The notes under the pieces: generated by a model
What the model saw: the letters and a program-made list of their open reading frames with translations, nothing else
The model's database searches: none
Told to the model about the DNA's origin: nothing
Made by a program: the position numbers and the translations under genes
Assembly (NCBI GenBank): GCA_014706295.1
Contig: JACSVZ010000007.1
Span: 3,605,699-3,669,698 of the forward strand
DNA: 64,000 bases
Reading direction: 5' to 3'
Source: Lycocorax pyrrhopterus obiensis
Lineage: Eukaryota > Chordata > Aves > Passeriformes > Paradisaeidae
Part shown: positions 25,400-36,879 of the stretch, piece after piece
Layout: every line of letters begins with the position of its first letter
How positions within the stretch are numbered: the stretch's first letter is position 1

Positions 25400-27009
25400 T
25401 GTGTGAAAGCTGATATGACATGGCAGGTGAAGTAGAATGTATTGAGTGGTGTACAGGGATACAGGTTTATTATGAAGATATAGGAGGATATTTTCTGTTT
25501 GGGATATTAACACTTTCTCTACTATCTAAATGAACTTAGAGCTACTTTAATTTTGATTTGTTAGAGTAACTTAAAGGCGCAGGCAATTTACTACTTAACT
25601 TTGTACATTCAGTATTAAGTCTGATCCACTGGTGATTTTTATATGAGACACATAAAATTTGCCACGTGATAAATGAAGTTTCAAGGAAGCCCGTATTCTA
25701 TGTTGTCTTCAGCTTTCTCAGATCCCAGTATCTGCAGTCTTCTCAATATGCAAGCTCTCTAACAGCTCTCCTGTTTCTTCTAGGAGCTTTAGGAACATTT
25801 GTTAATATTTCGGACTGAAATTTTAAAAAATACCTAAATTCTCTTTAAGAAATATTAGGCAGATTTCAGAATTTCTGGTAGAATTAGAATTCTGTTTTAT
25901 GGCCTATTTTGCAGTACCAGCCTAATTTATCAAAAGCCATAAGCACGTAGTGGACAAGTGTCTTTTCTAGGGGCCTTTTTGATTGTATTGATTCTGATTT
26001 TGATCAAGAGATGAAGAAAGACTTTCTCTTGCACTCTCTCATCTTTGTGTTGCACAGACTCCCAGAGAGCGTAGCATACAAATGACTGAACTTAGGTTTT
26101 GGCTTCCCCATCCACCCTAGCCTTTATGGAAACAATTAAAAATTATTTACAGCCTTCTTTTGCTGCAAACTCAACTTCAAAATTTTAATTTTAAAGTTGA
26201 AATGCAAATCATGGTTTTTGTATGAACAAAGGAACCTGCTGCATAAGCATTAAAAGATACATTCAAAATATACAAATCTAAACAAACCCTTGAAACAACT
26301 TCAGGCTGTTGTGGGATATCAGTACAGACAGGATGGGAATTATTTAGTATTCCAGTAAGGTTTTAATAAGATAACATATTTCTCAGTGAAGATTGAAACA
26401 GGTAATGAAATAAAAGTAATATCTGTTCTTCCTATGCATTCAATTAGCTGTGAAGCAGATTTTGGTTTAAAACTATTAGAAGGAAAAAATGATACACACT
26501 AACATTTTTATGCCCTGTAACTAGACGTCCCATAGCTGCTGATATCTGGACTGGCCTATGGACACAGGCACAAAAAGCCATGTTTCATGATACAATGATT
26601 TGCTTGCGTAAGCACAATCTTTGAGGACAGCACATTAGAGAAAGAACAATGAAAGATCAGCCATGTCAGATTTTTTTATAATAATAACAATTATTAAAAA
26701 GTTAATGGCCCCAAATTGTTCAATTTCAATTAGGCTTTAATTTAATTAGTCAAAGAGATTGACACTTCTCAAGCTTAAATTAATTTTGAGGTTCTGTAAG
26801 TAGAGATCAAGAGGGTATTAAAACCCACAATCTATTATGATATTTGGGCCTTTTATAAAAACTAACCCTAATGACTAGCACGAAGGTACCAAATCTGACA
26901 TATTCTTCACAGGAAGAGTCATCTTGCTGCCATATCTTCAGCGTCTCTGCTGAAAAGTTTTAAGCAGCACGTAAAAGTACACTTCAGCATAGGGTAGGTA
27001 AGGAGCAGG
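25400..27009. other. AT-rich non-coding stretch, no gene recognised
   Basis: No gene recognised. 26675-26785 is rich in TAATTA/AATTAG motifs and poor in CpG, which suggests a conserved enhancer-like element; see the findings. Confidence 0.55.
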
Positions 27010-27110
27010 CATACAAAGCACGTAGGGAAAGCACAAAGGGAATGTATACATACAGGGAAGGGAAGCATGATCATACAAGGCAGCACGCAGGGAAAGCATA
27101 TAGGAAATAG
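27010..27110 (+). repeat. Imperfect tandem duplication, about 62-bp period
   Basis: A phrase beginning 'catacaaagcacgtaggg' at 27010 recurs from 27072 as 'catacaaggcagcacgcagg', each followed by 'gaaagca' and an A/G-rich tail. Between them are further partial echoes (cagggaagggaagcatga). The cysteine/proline-rich minus-strand open frame over this area (26919-27242) is a reflection of the duplication and matches no protein known to me. Confidence 0.7.
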
Positions 27111-27839
27111 CTTTGCAGGGCACATGGAACACCTAATTAAACTCCACTGAAAGATGACTAAAATTTGTGTAGAAGCACCAAAACCAATTTTTGTGTTACT
27201 AGTAATTAACATGTAGTGCTGGGGCCTGTTAGTTACCTCCAACTTGTTGAACAGTCCAGTTGAAAAACTAAAGAGCTCATAACTAGGAGGAAATGTTACG
27301 TAGAATGAAATGGTCTGCTTTGTATTATTGCTTTATGCTAAAGGCTTTTCCCCACTCTCTACAAAGGACATTTTTTCATCTGTTTCCTGATCATTGATTC
27401 CTCCTGTGCACCAGGATATGAAAGTACATGTATACGTAAACATGTAGAGGTGAGCAGAGGTGAATATTCATGTAGGTATTTCAATATGCACACCTATTTG
27501 AATAATACATATATGGAGCATAAGGAATATGTGTGTGCACATATAGATGTGTGTGTGTGTATATATATTTCTGGAATAGGTATATATGTATAGAGAAAAG
27601 GATAATTTAATTTTGGTCAAAAAGCCGTCCCTGCTTCCTGGAAAAAAAATTGTCTTTGGAAGAAAATGGCTTTATAACTGTCAGGTTCAGCTACAGAAAC
27701 CATGTAAAAGTAGAAGTGAAGCAGCACACTCTGAAAAAGCATCATCTAATGTTACGAAGTTTTCACTTACCGTTGGTCTGGCTAGCAAACAGTTTCATGA
27801 GCATCCTGGTTCCTATTTCTGGAGCCTGCTCTGCGTCGC
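27111..27839. other. Non-coding stretch with a (TG)n/(TA)n patch
   Basis: No gene recognised. Alternating purine-pyrimidine sequence is concentrated at 27425-27600, with (TG)n/(TA)n at 27549-27568. Confidence 0.6.
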
Positions 27840-28051
27840 TGTTGTACTGAGAATGGCGAGAAACAACACGACTCAAATTCCAGGTCCGGGGAGAATAGCG
27901 AGCGAGAGCCCCGTTTATTAAAGACCGCTTTTATAATTTGGTTCGCAAAGATGACAGGAAGCTATTGGTTCTTTGAACAGCCACCCCTTGTCCTATTGGC
28001 CAAAGCTCACAACACCTACTTCAAAATATTATTTCAATGTGTACCACAACA
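27840..28051 (-). mobile_element. Compact 212-bp endogenous retrovirus LTR
   Basis: On the minus strand the element starts TGTTGTGGTACACATTG and ends CTCAGTACAACA, giving perfect 6-bp inverted ends (TGTTGT/ACAACA). In order it has two CCAAT boxes (plus-strand ATTGG at 27995-27999 and 27964-27968), TATAAAA (27929-27935), AATAAA (27914-27919) and a GC-richer U5. All LTR signals are present in little over 200 bp, which is short for an LTR. Neither a primer-binding site nor a target duplication is evident in the flanks, so it is probably solo or a truncated-provirus remnant. I cannot assign the retrovirus class with confidence. Confidence 0.88.
27914..27999 (-). promoter_or_regulatory. LTR promoter and poly(A) signal cluster
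   Basis: Reading leftward on the minus strand: CCAAT at 27995-27999, CCAAT at 27964-27968, TATAAAA at 27929-27935 and AATAAA at 27914-27919. The TATA box and poly(A) hexamer are only 9 bp apart, so the hexamer lies at or before the expected start of transcription. In a solo LTR it would act mainly on transcripts entering from outside. Confidence 0.75.
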
Positions 28052-28524
28052 ATTCTGCAAAAACAGAACCCAGGTGCACAGATAAAGATGGCTTACAAAA
28101 CCGTCTTCGCTGTTTTCATCTAGTCTGCATGTGAAAGCAATGTTCTCACAGAATATTGAGAAAAAGCTGAAGAATTTCTCTGCTTTTAAGTTTTTAGCAT
28201 CCACAGCTCTGTCTTGGCTTTACCACTGTTACAGATAGCATCAACGGAATATAAAATAATAGAATATGGGCATAAAAGTGCTGAACCAAGGCAGTGTGTT
28301 AAGACAGAAAACAGAGATTTGAATGAAACTGAAGACTATATCTTGAAAGTGTGGAATATCTACTTGATATCCATAACTCCTGCAGTGTCTCAACACCTTC
28401 TTATGCTCCAGAGAGACTTTAGTGTAAGCAACACTGAAACTTTTTTCTTCTTCTGACTCCTGCAGTGACTGTTCTCTCCTCGGCTTGAGCTGTTCAACTG
28501 TAAATGTACATTTTGGAAACAATG
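28052..28524. other. Non-coding stretch, no gene recognised
   Basis: Unique-looking sequence between two LTRs. The two opposed open frames (28214-28456 plus, 28241-28522 minus) have no recognisable content. Confidence 0.5.
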
Positions 28525-28802
28525 GAGGAGATAGAACTCAGGAAGGAAGGAGGGGTGGGAGAAAAGGTGTTTTTAAGATCTATTTTACTCCTCCTTATCC
28601 TGCTCTGATTTTGTTAGTAATAAATTCAATTAATGTCCCCAAGATAACTCTGTTCTGCATGTTACAGTATTTGGGGAATCATCTCTTCTGGTCCTTAACT
28701 TGTGAACATTTTATTATATATTCTCTCCACTGCCCACTGGTAGAGGAGTTATAGAGCAGCTTTAGTGGGTGCCTGGCATCCAGCCAGGGTGAACCCACTA
28801 CA
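28525..28802 (+). mobile_element. ERV LTR remnant, plus strand, 5' end unclear
   Basis: The segment carries, in order, phrases of a common avian LTR as I recall it: 'gaggggtgggag' (28550-28561), 'ggtgtttttaagatc', 'ttatcctgctctgattttg' (28596-28614), AATAAATTCAATTAATG (from 28619), 'tccccaag', 'gtccttaactt', 'ttatattctctcc' and finally 'gtgcctggcatccagccagg' and 'gaacccactaca' ending at 28802. AATAAA sits about 180 bp before the end. The start at 28525 is a guess. No primer-binding site follows; instead the sequence turns into a CR1-like fragment. Confidence 0.7.
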
Positions 28803-28976
28803 CCTTGGTAGGGAAGGACCAAATCAAGGGACTTATAAACACAACAGATGCATGCAAGTGCAAGGGACCTGATGGCATGTACTCGTGTGGTGACTGGGAG
28901 AAGATCCTGAGTGCTGGAGAAATTTCCCAGACCAGGTCTCGATCTTAAAGATCTCTTGTTAAGTTGTTAGCAAAAA
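28803..28976 (+). mobile_element. Possible CR1 reverse-transcriptase fragment
   Basis: At 28860-28885 'gcaagggacctgatggcatg' translates in one frame to KGPDGMYS. This resembles the conserved GPDGMHP-type motif of the CR1 reverse-transcriptase domain. The rest is too diverged and short to confirm, and the frame breaks soon after. It lies head-on against a minus-strand CR1 3' end starting at 28977. Confidence 0.35.
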
Positions 28977-29330
28977 TCATAAAATCATTAAGGTTGGAAA
29001 AGACCTGCAAGATCAAGTCCAACCTATGATCAAATACCACCATGCCCGCTAAATCACATTGTGGGGTGTCATGTCCACTCATTTTCTGTATGCTTCCTGG
29101 GATTGACTCCACAAGGGGAGCCTTTTCCAAGCCTAGTCACTCTTTCTTTCCAATGCCTAATCACTAATACCCCACCTGAACCTCCCTCGGCACACGTTGA
29201 GGCCATTTCCCCCTGTCCTATTGCTAGTTGCCTGGGAGATGAGCAGATCCCCACCTCACCACCACCTCCTTTCAGGCAGCTATAGAGAGCAATAAAGTCT
29301 CCTTGGAGTCTTCTTTTCTTCAGTGAGGCA
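28977..29330 (-). mobile_element. CR1 LINE 3' end, 5'-truncated
   Basis: The plus strand begins 'aatcattaaggttggaaaag' then 'acctgcaagatcaagtccaa', the reverse complement of the CR1 3' end. It continues with further CR1-like phrases (cccgctaaatcac, cctccttt..cagctatagagagcaataaa, gtctccttggagtctt) to about 29330. About 350 bp is a usual length for a 5'-truncated CR1. The coding part is absent. The element is moderately diverged, so not recent. Confidence 0.88.
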
Positions 29331-32300
29331 TAATCACTCTGAATAGTAAAATAATCTACTTTTTTTTTTTTTAGTGAAGAAAGCTGTTTACAAAAACCTG
29401 AATTATTGTCTTGTATTATATTTGACCTAGCATGTGAATAGGTAGTAATGTTGGAAGAAAATAGGTAATCTTAAAGGGTAGAGTTGAGATTGTATTTATA
29501 GCCTTCATATTAACAGTACCTGAGTTTCTTAGATAAGCTTGTGTCCTCAAGATTCCATCTGTAGTACTTTGCATGCAGAAGAAAAAACTTACTAATTTTT
29601 ATTAGTGTTTCATTAAAGAAAAATGTGTTCTCTCAGTGTGTTGTATTTTATCATAAAAGAAATCAGTAAATACCATAACAGAAATCAGGGGTATAATTAT
29701 GTTTTTTCTCATTATATTTATTGCTTTATGCCATCTAGTGGTCTCTGCACCCGGTATCAGCTTTAGTAGCTGCAGAACTTTAAACACATTAACAGATGCT
29801 ATTCTAATGTGATTTTTTCATGTTTTCTTTGTACGTGATTGGATAATGAAAGATCTCATGATGATAAATTGGACAAGTTGCCTTGTTACACATTTTAAGA
29901 TGGAAAGAATTAAACAAACTTAAATAACAAACGTTCAAAATGTTATTACTAATTTGAACTGATGCCAGGAATTTTTTTTCAGTGTTGCATATGTATTTGT
30001 TCTTAGTTTTGCTGAAGTTTTGACTATGAATAATGAGGTGCTGAAATAAGTAAGCTGACCAGAAAACGACTTACGATTAAATAGCACTGTGTAGAGTGTT
30101 CAAGGATTATAATATTATACAAAAAGGTATAATTGCAGTTTTGGGATTTGACTGTCCTTAAGAAATATTGTTGCCCTGAAGGGTGAATTTCTTTTTAAAA
30201 ATAATGTTGCTTTTGTTTTTTTAATGGAGAAAAAAAAAAAAAAGTACCTCTGCTTTGCTGGATAAGGAGAATTTGAACAATTCAGAAATGCCTAATCGGT
30301 AATGTTGATAGTGAAATATGAGATGGCCCAAACGCGACTGGATAACAGCTTTTGAGATAGGCATACTGCCCCTGCAATTTGTCCAGGATATCCATTCACA
30401 TATTTATCCATTCAAGTGCTGAATTTTCTGCAGTAGGTCTGTACAGCAGTAAGTTACTGCCTCTAAAGGAAAGTGAAGTAGTTGCAGCAAATGGGCCGAG
30501 ACAAACTTGTCTGCTGACTGATTAATCCCATCACAGAAATTTGGCAAGCACAGTTTATACTTTCCATGTACAATGCTGCCAATTGCCAATCTTCATAATG
30601 GATCTTGTATTGTGGATCTTTTTACCTTGTACAGCTTTTTAACTTTTTTTGTTCAGGAAACTTGGTATCTCAAAAACTCAGCTGCAGAAATCAGGAAATA
30701 ACATTGGTGTTTTTTGTTTTCACTGAAGAAATGAAATTATTTGGGTCTAAAATTAGAATATGCTTAAATAAGTGTGACCCCACGTTTGCAAAAACATGAA
30801 AACTTGAAAAAAACCCAACGTGACCTCAATGTTCATTATCGATATTTTTAAAACCATCCATGATTTTAGGATTTGGATTGGCAATTTTGCACTTAATTCT
30901 GGCATGGTATATCCAAATGTGGTTTTGCATTCTGACAATCCATTCCAGTTGTAAATGGAGCTGCTGCCTTTTCTGGAGTTCTCCTGGAACTGAAGCTGTT
31001 AAACTGATTTTACTGCTAATTCTGATTTTCTATCACAGCTCAAAAGGAAAAAGTTGATTGGTCCTCTATAAAATCCAGTTCTATCAGTGGTGATTAGCAA
31101 ATTGAGATGTGTTTTATGATTTTCTGTTCGGAAGCACCACACCTGTGCTACATGTGCATCTTGCACCTTACATAAATTATAAGATATTAACAAAGGGAAA
31201 AACCAAGCAAACCCAACACCCAAATTCTACTGGCTTTTACAGCGAAGATTTTAAAGGAGGAATAGTAATGACCTGAAAGGCAGATGTTCCAGCAAAAGCA
31301 ATATACTTTTACACTGCTGTCAAGCTGTTGAACCATAGAAGCCAGGTTTAACTAAAAAGAAAATCTACAGAGGCCTCTTCTGCTGAGTTGTATTACACTG
31401 TGGTAACAGACTGAGCTTTAATTTTAGTCTGTAGACATGGGCAACCTGAAACAGCATCATTGTCAAAAAACAGCACGTGCTTTGTTGCTGTACCTTTGCC
31501 TCTTTGTATAGTAGAGGTTTTACATGGGAGACTAATGTTTCATTTTATTAAATATTTACCAACAATCTATTGGCCATATGTCATAGACTTTGCATGGTGA
31601 CAGACTCTGTATTCGTCACCTTTTCAAGATGATTCTGTTAAATCCATGGTGTTATACAGGTTCACAAAGACCTTTCAGGAACTCAGGTTTTGTTTGTGCT
31701 GTCTTTGCTACTGGCATCAGTATCACATTTGTGTTCTGTTGAAATGGTTTTCAGGAACGAGTTTTTCATGACTTTTCTGTGGGACACCATGGAAGATGTC
31801 AGGATTTCTTTCTCAAGTACTGTTTATCTGACAGTATTGTCTTCAAATATTTTCCAAGTGCAGAGACACTTTCCTTATGGAAACATTATTACTCAAAAGT
31901 TACAATAATACTTAAAAGGCTCCTTCCATGCTTTTTTTTTTTTAGGATTATGCACTGATCTGGTTAATCTTATGTGTTGTTGTAGAGTAATCAACTGAAA
32001 TGATGGAAATGATCAAAGGCTAAGTTTTTGTAAGGCTTGAATAAGGCTTATGCTTTGAGCACAAGGGACGGGGGAGTGCTCAATATGTTTGTTAAAGCTT
32101 AGTATTTCTTTCTGTCTAACAGAAGTTAGTTCAAAGACCTTCACAGTATGCTTCCCATATTATTTTCCATGTTTTCTCATACAGAATAATTTTTATGTAA
32201 GACGGTAAAATTATGATAATATTAATTTCATAGGAAGTTATTAATAGCTTCTAATTTCTGTAATTGCATAAGACATATTTACTATATAAACATATGGAAC

Positions 32301-33158
32301 ATTTGCATATTGTAATGACAAAAACTGATTAGATCTCAAGGTAAAGGTGCATGTTATCATAATTAAGACTTGCAAAATATTATTTATGAACAGCAAGAAA
32401 GAGATAATTGAGTGACATGCAAGGGAATGCCTTTGATTACTAGAAGGAAAAGGGAAGACTTCAAGAAAAGCTCACTTTCCATGCTGTACTTATTCAAAAT
32501 AAGGTTCTCAAAATGGTTTTGGTTCTAATATCATGCACAGCATTGCACCCCAGTAGGCACAGGGTTGTGCTGCCTCTAGCCTCAAGGGATGCCACCTAGG
32601 GTATTCAAAAATCCCTGCTGGGAAAGGCATTCCCTAGCTCCATTCCCACCAGTACAAGTTCCTCTGTCTCCATCACACAATCAGTGTAGTCACAGACGTA
32701 TGGATAGAAGTAACTAGAGGTTTGAGTAATATATCAGACAATGGTAACTCTCACTGTTTTCACATTCATATACCTGACCCCTAAAAGTTTATGAAAGATG
32801 AAAAGTGCCTCGTCCCATTGCCAGTCTGTACTGCAGATGGTAGTAGGATGGGAAGTCAGGCTGACACGGTACTCTCATTTCCACTTCTTCAATACCTTGG
32901 TCAAAGCTGCTGAGATGTCATCGAGGACTCAGTAGTCTGGGTCAAACAAAAGGGAGCAGAAATTGTACTGTGACTCACGGATAGAGCTGTCCAGACACTT
33001 GACCTCTTCTTGTGGCTAAACATGAGGAAATAAATCAACCCTATGGCTTTATTAATGCTGTTCAAGGCATGCTGGATACAAAGACCTCCATGGAATGCAG
33101 TGACATTAATTATATAATAATTTGGGGGATAAGCAGTATTTATTTTTATATTCTTCTC
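29331..33158. other. AT-rich non-coding stretch, no gene recognised
   Basis: No gene or named repeat found. Homopolymer runs occur at 29360-29372 (T) and 30228-30243 (A). An E-box CACGTG lies at 31473-31478 in a patch (31430-31500) with enhancer-like composition. 32530-32680 is less AT-rich and may be a decayed repeat that I cannot name. Confidence 0.5.
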
Positions 33159-33179
33159 TTTTTTTTTTTTTTTTTTTTT
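33159..33179. repeat. Poly-T tract adjoining an LTR
   Basis: An unbroken T22 run (33159-33180) ends exactly where the minus-strand LTR ends. Read on the minus strand, the LTR end is followed by a poly-A tail-like tract. Confidence 0.9.
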
Positions 33180-33702
33180 TGGATACAGAGGAAATATTTG
33201 GCAGGTAATGAGTTGTTCAACAGCGCAACCATAATCTCAAATCCAGCTAGAGAAGAAAGCACAGTGGCAGCAAGCTCTTTTTTCTTTTTATTGTAAGCAT
33301 CTATATAAGTTATATGCAGTAATCACGCAAGGGCATGGACTTCACACACAAGATGGAAAGTGCAAAGCCTTCATTGCGTACTCAGAATTCCCTGAATACC
33401 AGCACCTAACAGGGTATCACATCATATAAACAGGAAAGATGTTCACCACAGTGTCCCCCAATCACCTGGGGTATTGCACAGATATTACCTATTATGGTAA
33501 CAGGTAAACAATACCCTATAAGGTCACAAACTACAATTATCACTTCCCATAGGTCCAGCACTGTCCACAAACCCACAATCCTCTCTCAGCCCATCCCCGG
33601 TGACCTGGATGCACTCCCAGGGTCACCTCCAGGTCCAAGAAAGAGGCTCTCTCTCTGGCCCTCAGGGCCTATCTCTCTTCCAGCACACAGTGCATCCCAA
33701 CA
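33180..33702 (-). mobile_element. 523-bp endogenous retrovirus LTR
   Basis: On the minus strand it starts TGTTGGGATGCACTGTGTGC and ends TTCCTCTGTATCCA, with TG..CA ends. TATATAG (33302-33308 on plus: tatataa) is followed only about 9 bp later by AATAAA (plus-strand TTTATT, 33287-33292), then a U5 of about 105 bp. There is no primer-binding site after U5; the flank is a poly-A tract (on minus). The right flank is 'cttatg', so no target duplication is visible. The overall plan resembles short-R LTRs of class II (ERVK-like) elements, but the class is an inference. The start and end bases are my choice from the TG/CA rule and the change of composition. Confidence 0.78.
33287..33308 (-). promoter_or_regulatory. 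LTR TATA box and adjacent poly(A) signal
   Basis: The minus strand reads TTATATAGATGCTTACAATAAA, so the TATA box and AATAAA are almost touching. This is the same arrangement as in the compact LTR at 27840-28051. Confidence 0.65.
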
Positions 33703-36700
33703 CTTATGAACATTGAAGAAATATAAAAATAGACGAATAGCCACTGGGTGACTGAGACATGATTAACAAAACAGGTATTACTGTTACTCGGATCCTTGAC
33801 CAGTTCCACGAATTTGGTTTTGCTATGTTGCATGCTAGGAGCACTTGAAAAAGCACACAATGAAAGAGTATAACTGAATTTCTCCCTTGTTTGTTGTGCT
33901 AGATTGCAAGGAAGCACTCTTGTCAACTAGATTTCTCCTGTGTTCTGGAGGGGAATGTTGTACCAGGACCAGTTTGTAAGATGATGTTCAAAATTAAGTC
34001 CCAAAAAATGGTGCCTTATTTGAATTTTTATTTCAAAAACCCCACTCAAAACCAGAAGGAAGGCTAAATGCAGGGCTTATTGCTAAATGCAAGGCTAATT
34101 AATTGAAAAAATTAGATTGTAACAGGACAATTGACTGCATTTTGACTTCCCTATTATAGCAGCTCAATGTGACTCATTACAAAACAATTTTTTCTAGAAA
34201 GTATTATTTACTATCGTCAGAGACATAGTGGTAGTAAAGCTCAACAGATTTATTCTTACATGTAATTTTGAAAAGCATGTTTTGATATGGCTTTCACAGA
34301 CAAGGTAGGTAATATGTAAAGAAAATGAGAAACATTTAAGACCATTCTGGGTAGTGAGTCAGTCTCTATTGTAGTTGAATATCACCACCCTCTACAAAAT
34401 GTTGCTGTGATTCTAGTAATAAAGTAGATTTGTGGCAACCCTTTTGTGGAGTTGTTAATAGGGGGTGGTGTACTTTACAAAGACAGTGCATGACTATTCT
34501 CACCTTAGGAATAGCATCTTTCTCCTCACAGTCCGAACAGTGCAGTTTTTTTACTGAAGTATGAAACGTGGATTTTCTTCATGTTCCTAATTAGGCCTAT
34601 GAAGTCATATGCAGATAAGGCTGTCTTTAAATTTTTCTTTTACAATTTACAGTCTGTTAAGTGGCACAGTAAAGACTGACTTAGCTGACCAGTTCTAAAC
34701 CAGGAAGAGCAAAGTACAACATTTAAATTAAATTGTCCATCTCTAATTAAGAAAAGTGAATTAATATCATTACTATATCTCAATTTCCTAAAAATTTACT
34801 AGCTGGAAAAAGTAATTGTGTCGGTTAAAATATTGAGTTTAGCTTGGGAACTCTGGAATACACCTTATTTCTCCCTTTTTTTTTAAATTATGGAGTTATG
34901 CCACATGAGGACCTGCCTTGTGAATGAGTCTTGTTGTGGAACTAGATGCTACAGTCTTCTCTGGTGCTCAGGCCAGATAAACGTTGCTATGCCTAGCTCA
35001 GTAAAACTGACATGGAACACTCTGAATGTGGTTTCAGAAAAAAAGAAATCCTCCTCAGGATTTCATGTGCAAACCTACGAAAGAGAAGAAAAATGCAACA
35101 CCTGGAAAGTGCTCCTTTTTCACATTGTATTTAGGGGGATAATTACTGATCTACAAGTAGATGAAAGAAATCAGAGAAAAAACCTGGTTTCCTGGTGAAA
35201 AGAAGCCTGAAAACCATTCTTTAAAGCAATTTTAAGATGTATTTTATATAACAAAGGGAGAGCTCTCAAAGAAGTGAACTTTTTTTGCAAACTTTATTTG
35301 CTGAATGAAGACCATTTAAAAATCAATAATATACCAAAAAACCATAATGTCAACCAGTTTCCCGCAGTAGCTACCATGACTTAAACACCATTTTTTCTAT
35401 AATCTGGGAAAACACATTTATAAATTCTGTTTGCTTGCCAAGCTTCTTTTCTATATGGCTGAAGCCCCTTTTTTAGTATTCTGAGTTCATGAGTCCCCAG
35501 AGGTTTTTGTTTCTTAGACACAATCTTTAGACACAGCTGATGAACGCTGCCACAGGTAGTGGGAAGCATTCTCAACTGCTTGTTCCTTCCAGGCCTGTGA
35601 CCAGGAGCCCGAGGAGTGGGTAGGCAGAGCTCTGCTCCCAGCTGGCAGAGGCCCAGGTGTTCCGTGTTAGGAGATGCCCCTGGGAAAGATGAAAGGTATT
35701 AGCAGTGCAAGGAGGGGGGAGGTGGGGGCTCAGCAGGGGACTGCAGACCAGGCTGCGGCAGCTCTGAAGAGGGGAGGAGGAAGAAGTAATTCAAGATAGT
35801 ACTTAAAGTAGGATCATTGTAAAGCCCCCGAGCAAGAGGGAGTTTATGGCCCTCGGCAAGACAATGAATGTACTGCTTTGTTACAGAAAGAGAGGGATGT
35901 AGTTACTCTGAGACAGTTGAAAGTGAGGCAGGATTTATTTTAAGAGGTTTGAATATAAATAAACTGCTTCAAGAATTCAAAAGGTACCTGAAGGTCTATC
36001 TGAAGCCAGGAAGGAGTGCCCCGGCTCGGTGCTTATGGTGCTTTTCTGCTGGGAAACAAAGTATTGGAACAATCCCTTTTCCCCTGGTTCATTCATTTCT
36101 GATGCCCACAGCAGTCAATGAAGGACAGAAAAGTCTTGTGCATGCCAGGTGCGCAATTCAATAATCATCCTCCCACAAAGGCGGTTCAACCCTTTCTTTG
36201 TTGCCAAGGCTCAGGGAATAGAATGTACAATGAAGTACAATGGCTTTCTTTGTAAATGGTATGTTTCTATCTCTTTCAGCGTGTAAGGGTATAGTGTAAC
36301 ATTTCTGTAGCTGTGAGAGTGAGCAGCTTTTTCCAAACCTGTAAAAGCTATTCCAAATCAATTCCTAAGTGTTAGAGTGATTCAACCTTCACCTTCTCTG
36401 CCAGGGTATGAAGCGTCAGCAGCCATGTATGCTTTGAGTTCTTGCCAAGTGCACTTACGATTCAGGAGAAAACAGCAAGGAAAAATGGCTTCATGGCTTT
36501 TGCATATTAAAATGACCTTGAGAGATTTGTATTGAAAAGATTAAGTTGACTGCACTGTACAGAAAAAAACTGAGTTAAGTAAGCTACTAGAAATGGTAGT
36601 TGTTTAAACCTGTCATGTGCTCCAGCTTCACATTGTCTGAAGAGCATGCAAAGAAGTGCAATAGTTCAGCAATGTAAACAGTATTTGGAATCCTTTTGTC

Positions 36701-36879
36701 TTTTTAATATGAAGAAAAACACAGCTGAGTAAGAGTACCCAGCATTTGTTATGTGCCATTCTTTCAAAACCCTATTTTTTCTAAAGAATATGTGACCGAA
36801 CTCTGACGTGTAACAGGATAACTTAAAATGACAAATTATGAACTTTCAGAAAAATGGAAAATGTTGCACATCCCTTCTG
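33703..36879. other. Non-coding stretch with a GC-richer island
   Basis: No gene recognised. 35590-35780 is clearly richer in G and C than its surroundings. It includes an acceptor-like 'ttgttccttccag' ending at 35592 and a donor-like 'aaaggtatta' near 35694, but all three frames between them contain stops. It could be a non-coding RNA exon or a decayed repeat. The open frame at 34890-35198 (102 codons) shows no known motif. Confidence 0.45.

Noticed and set aside
26919..27242. Cys/Pro-rich 107-codon minus-strand frame that could pass for a secreted peptide
   Set aside because: It is produced by the local tandem duplication and matches no known cysteine framework.
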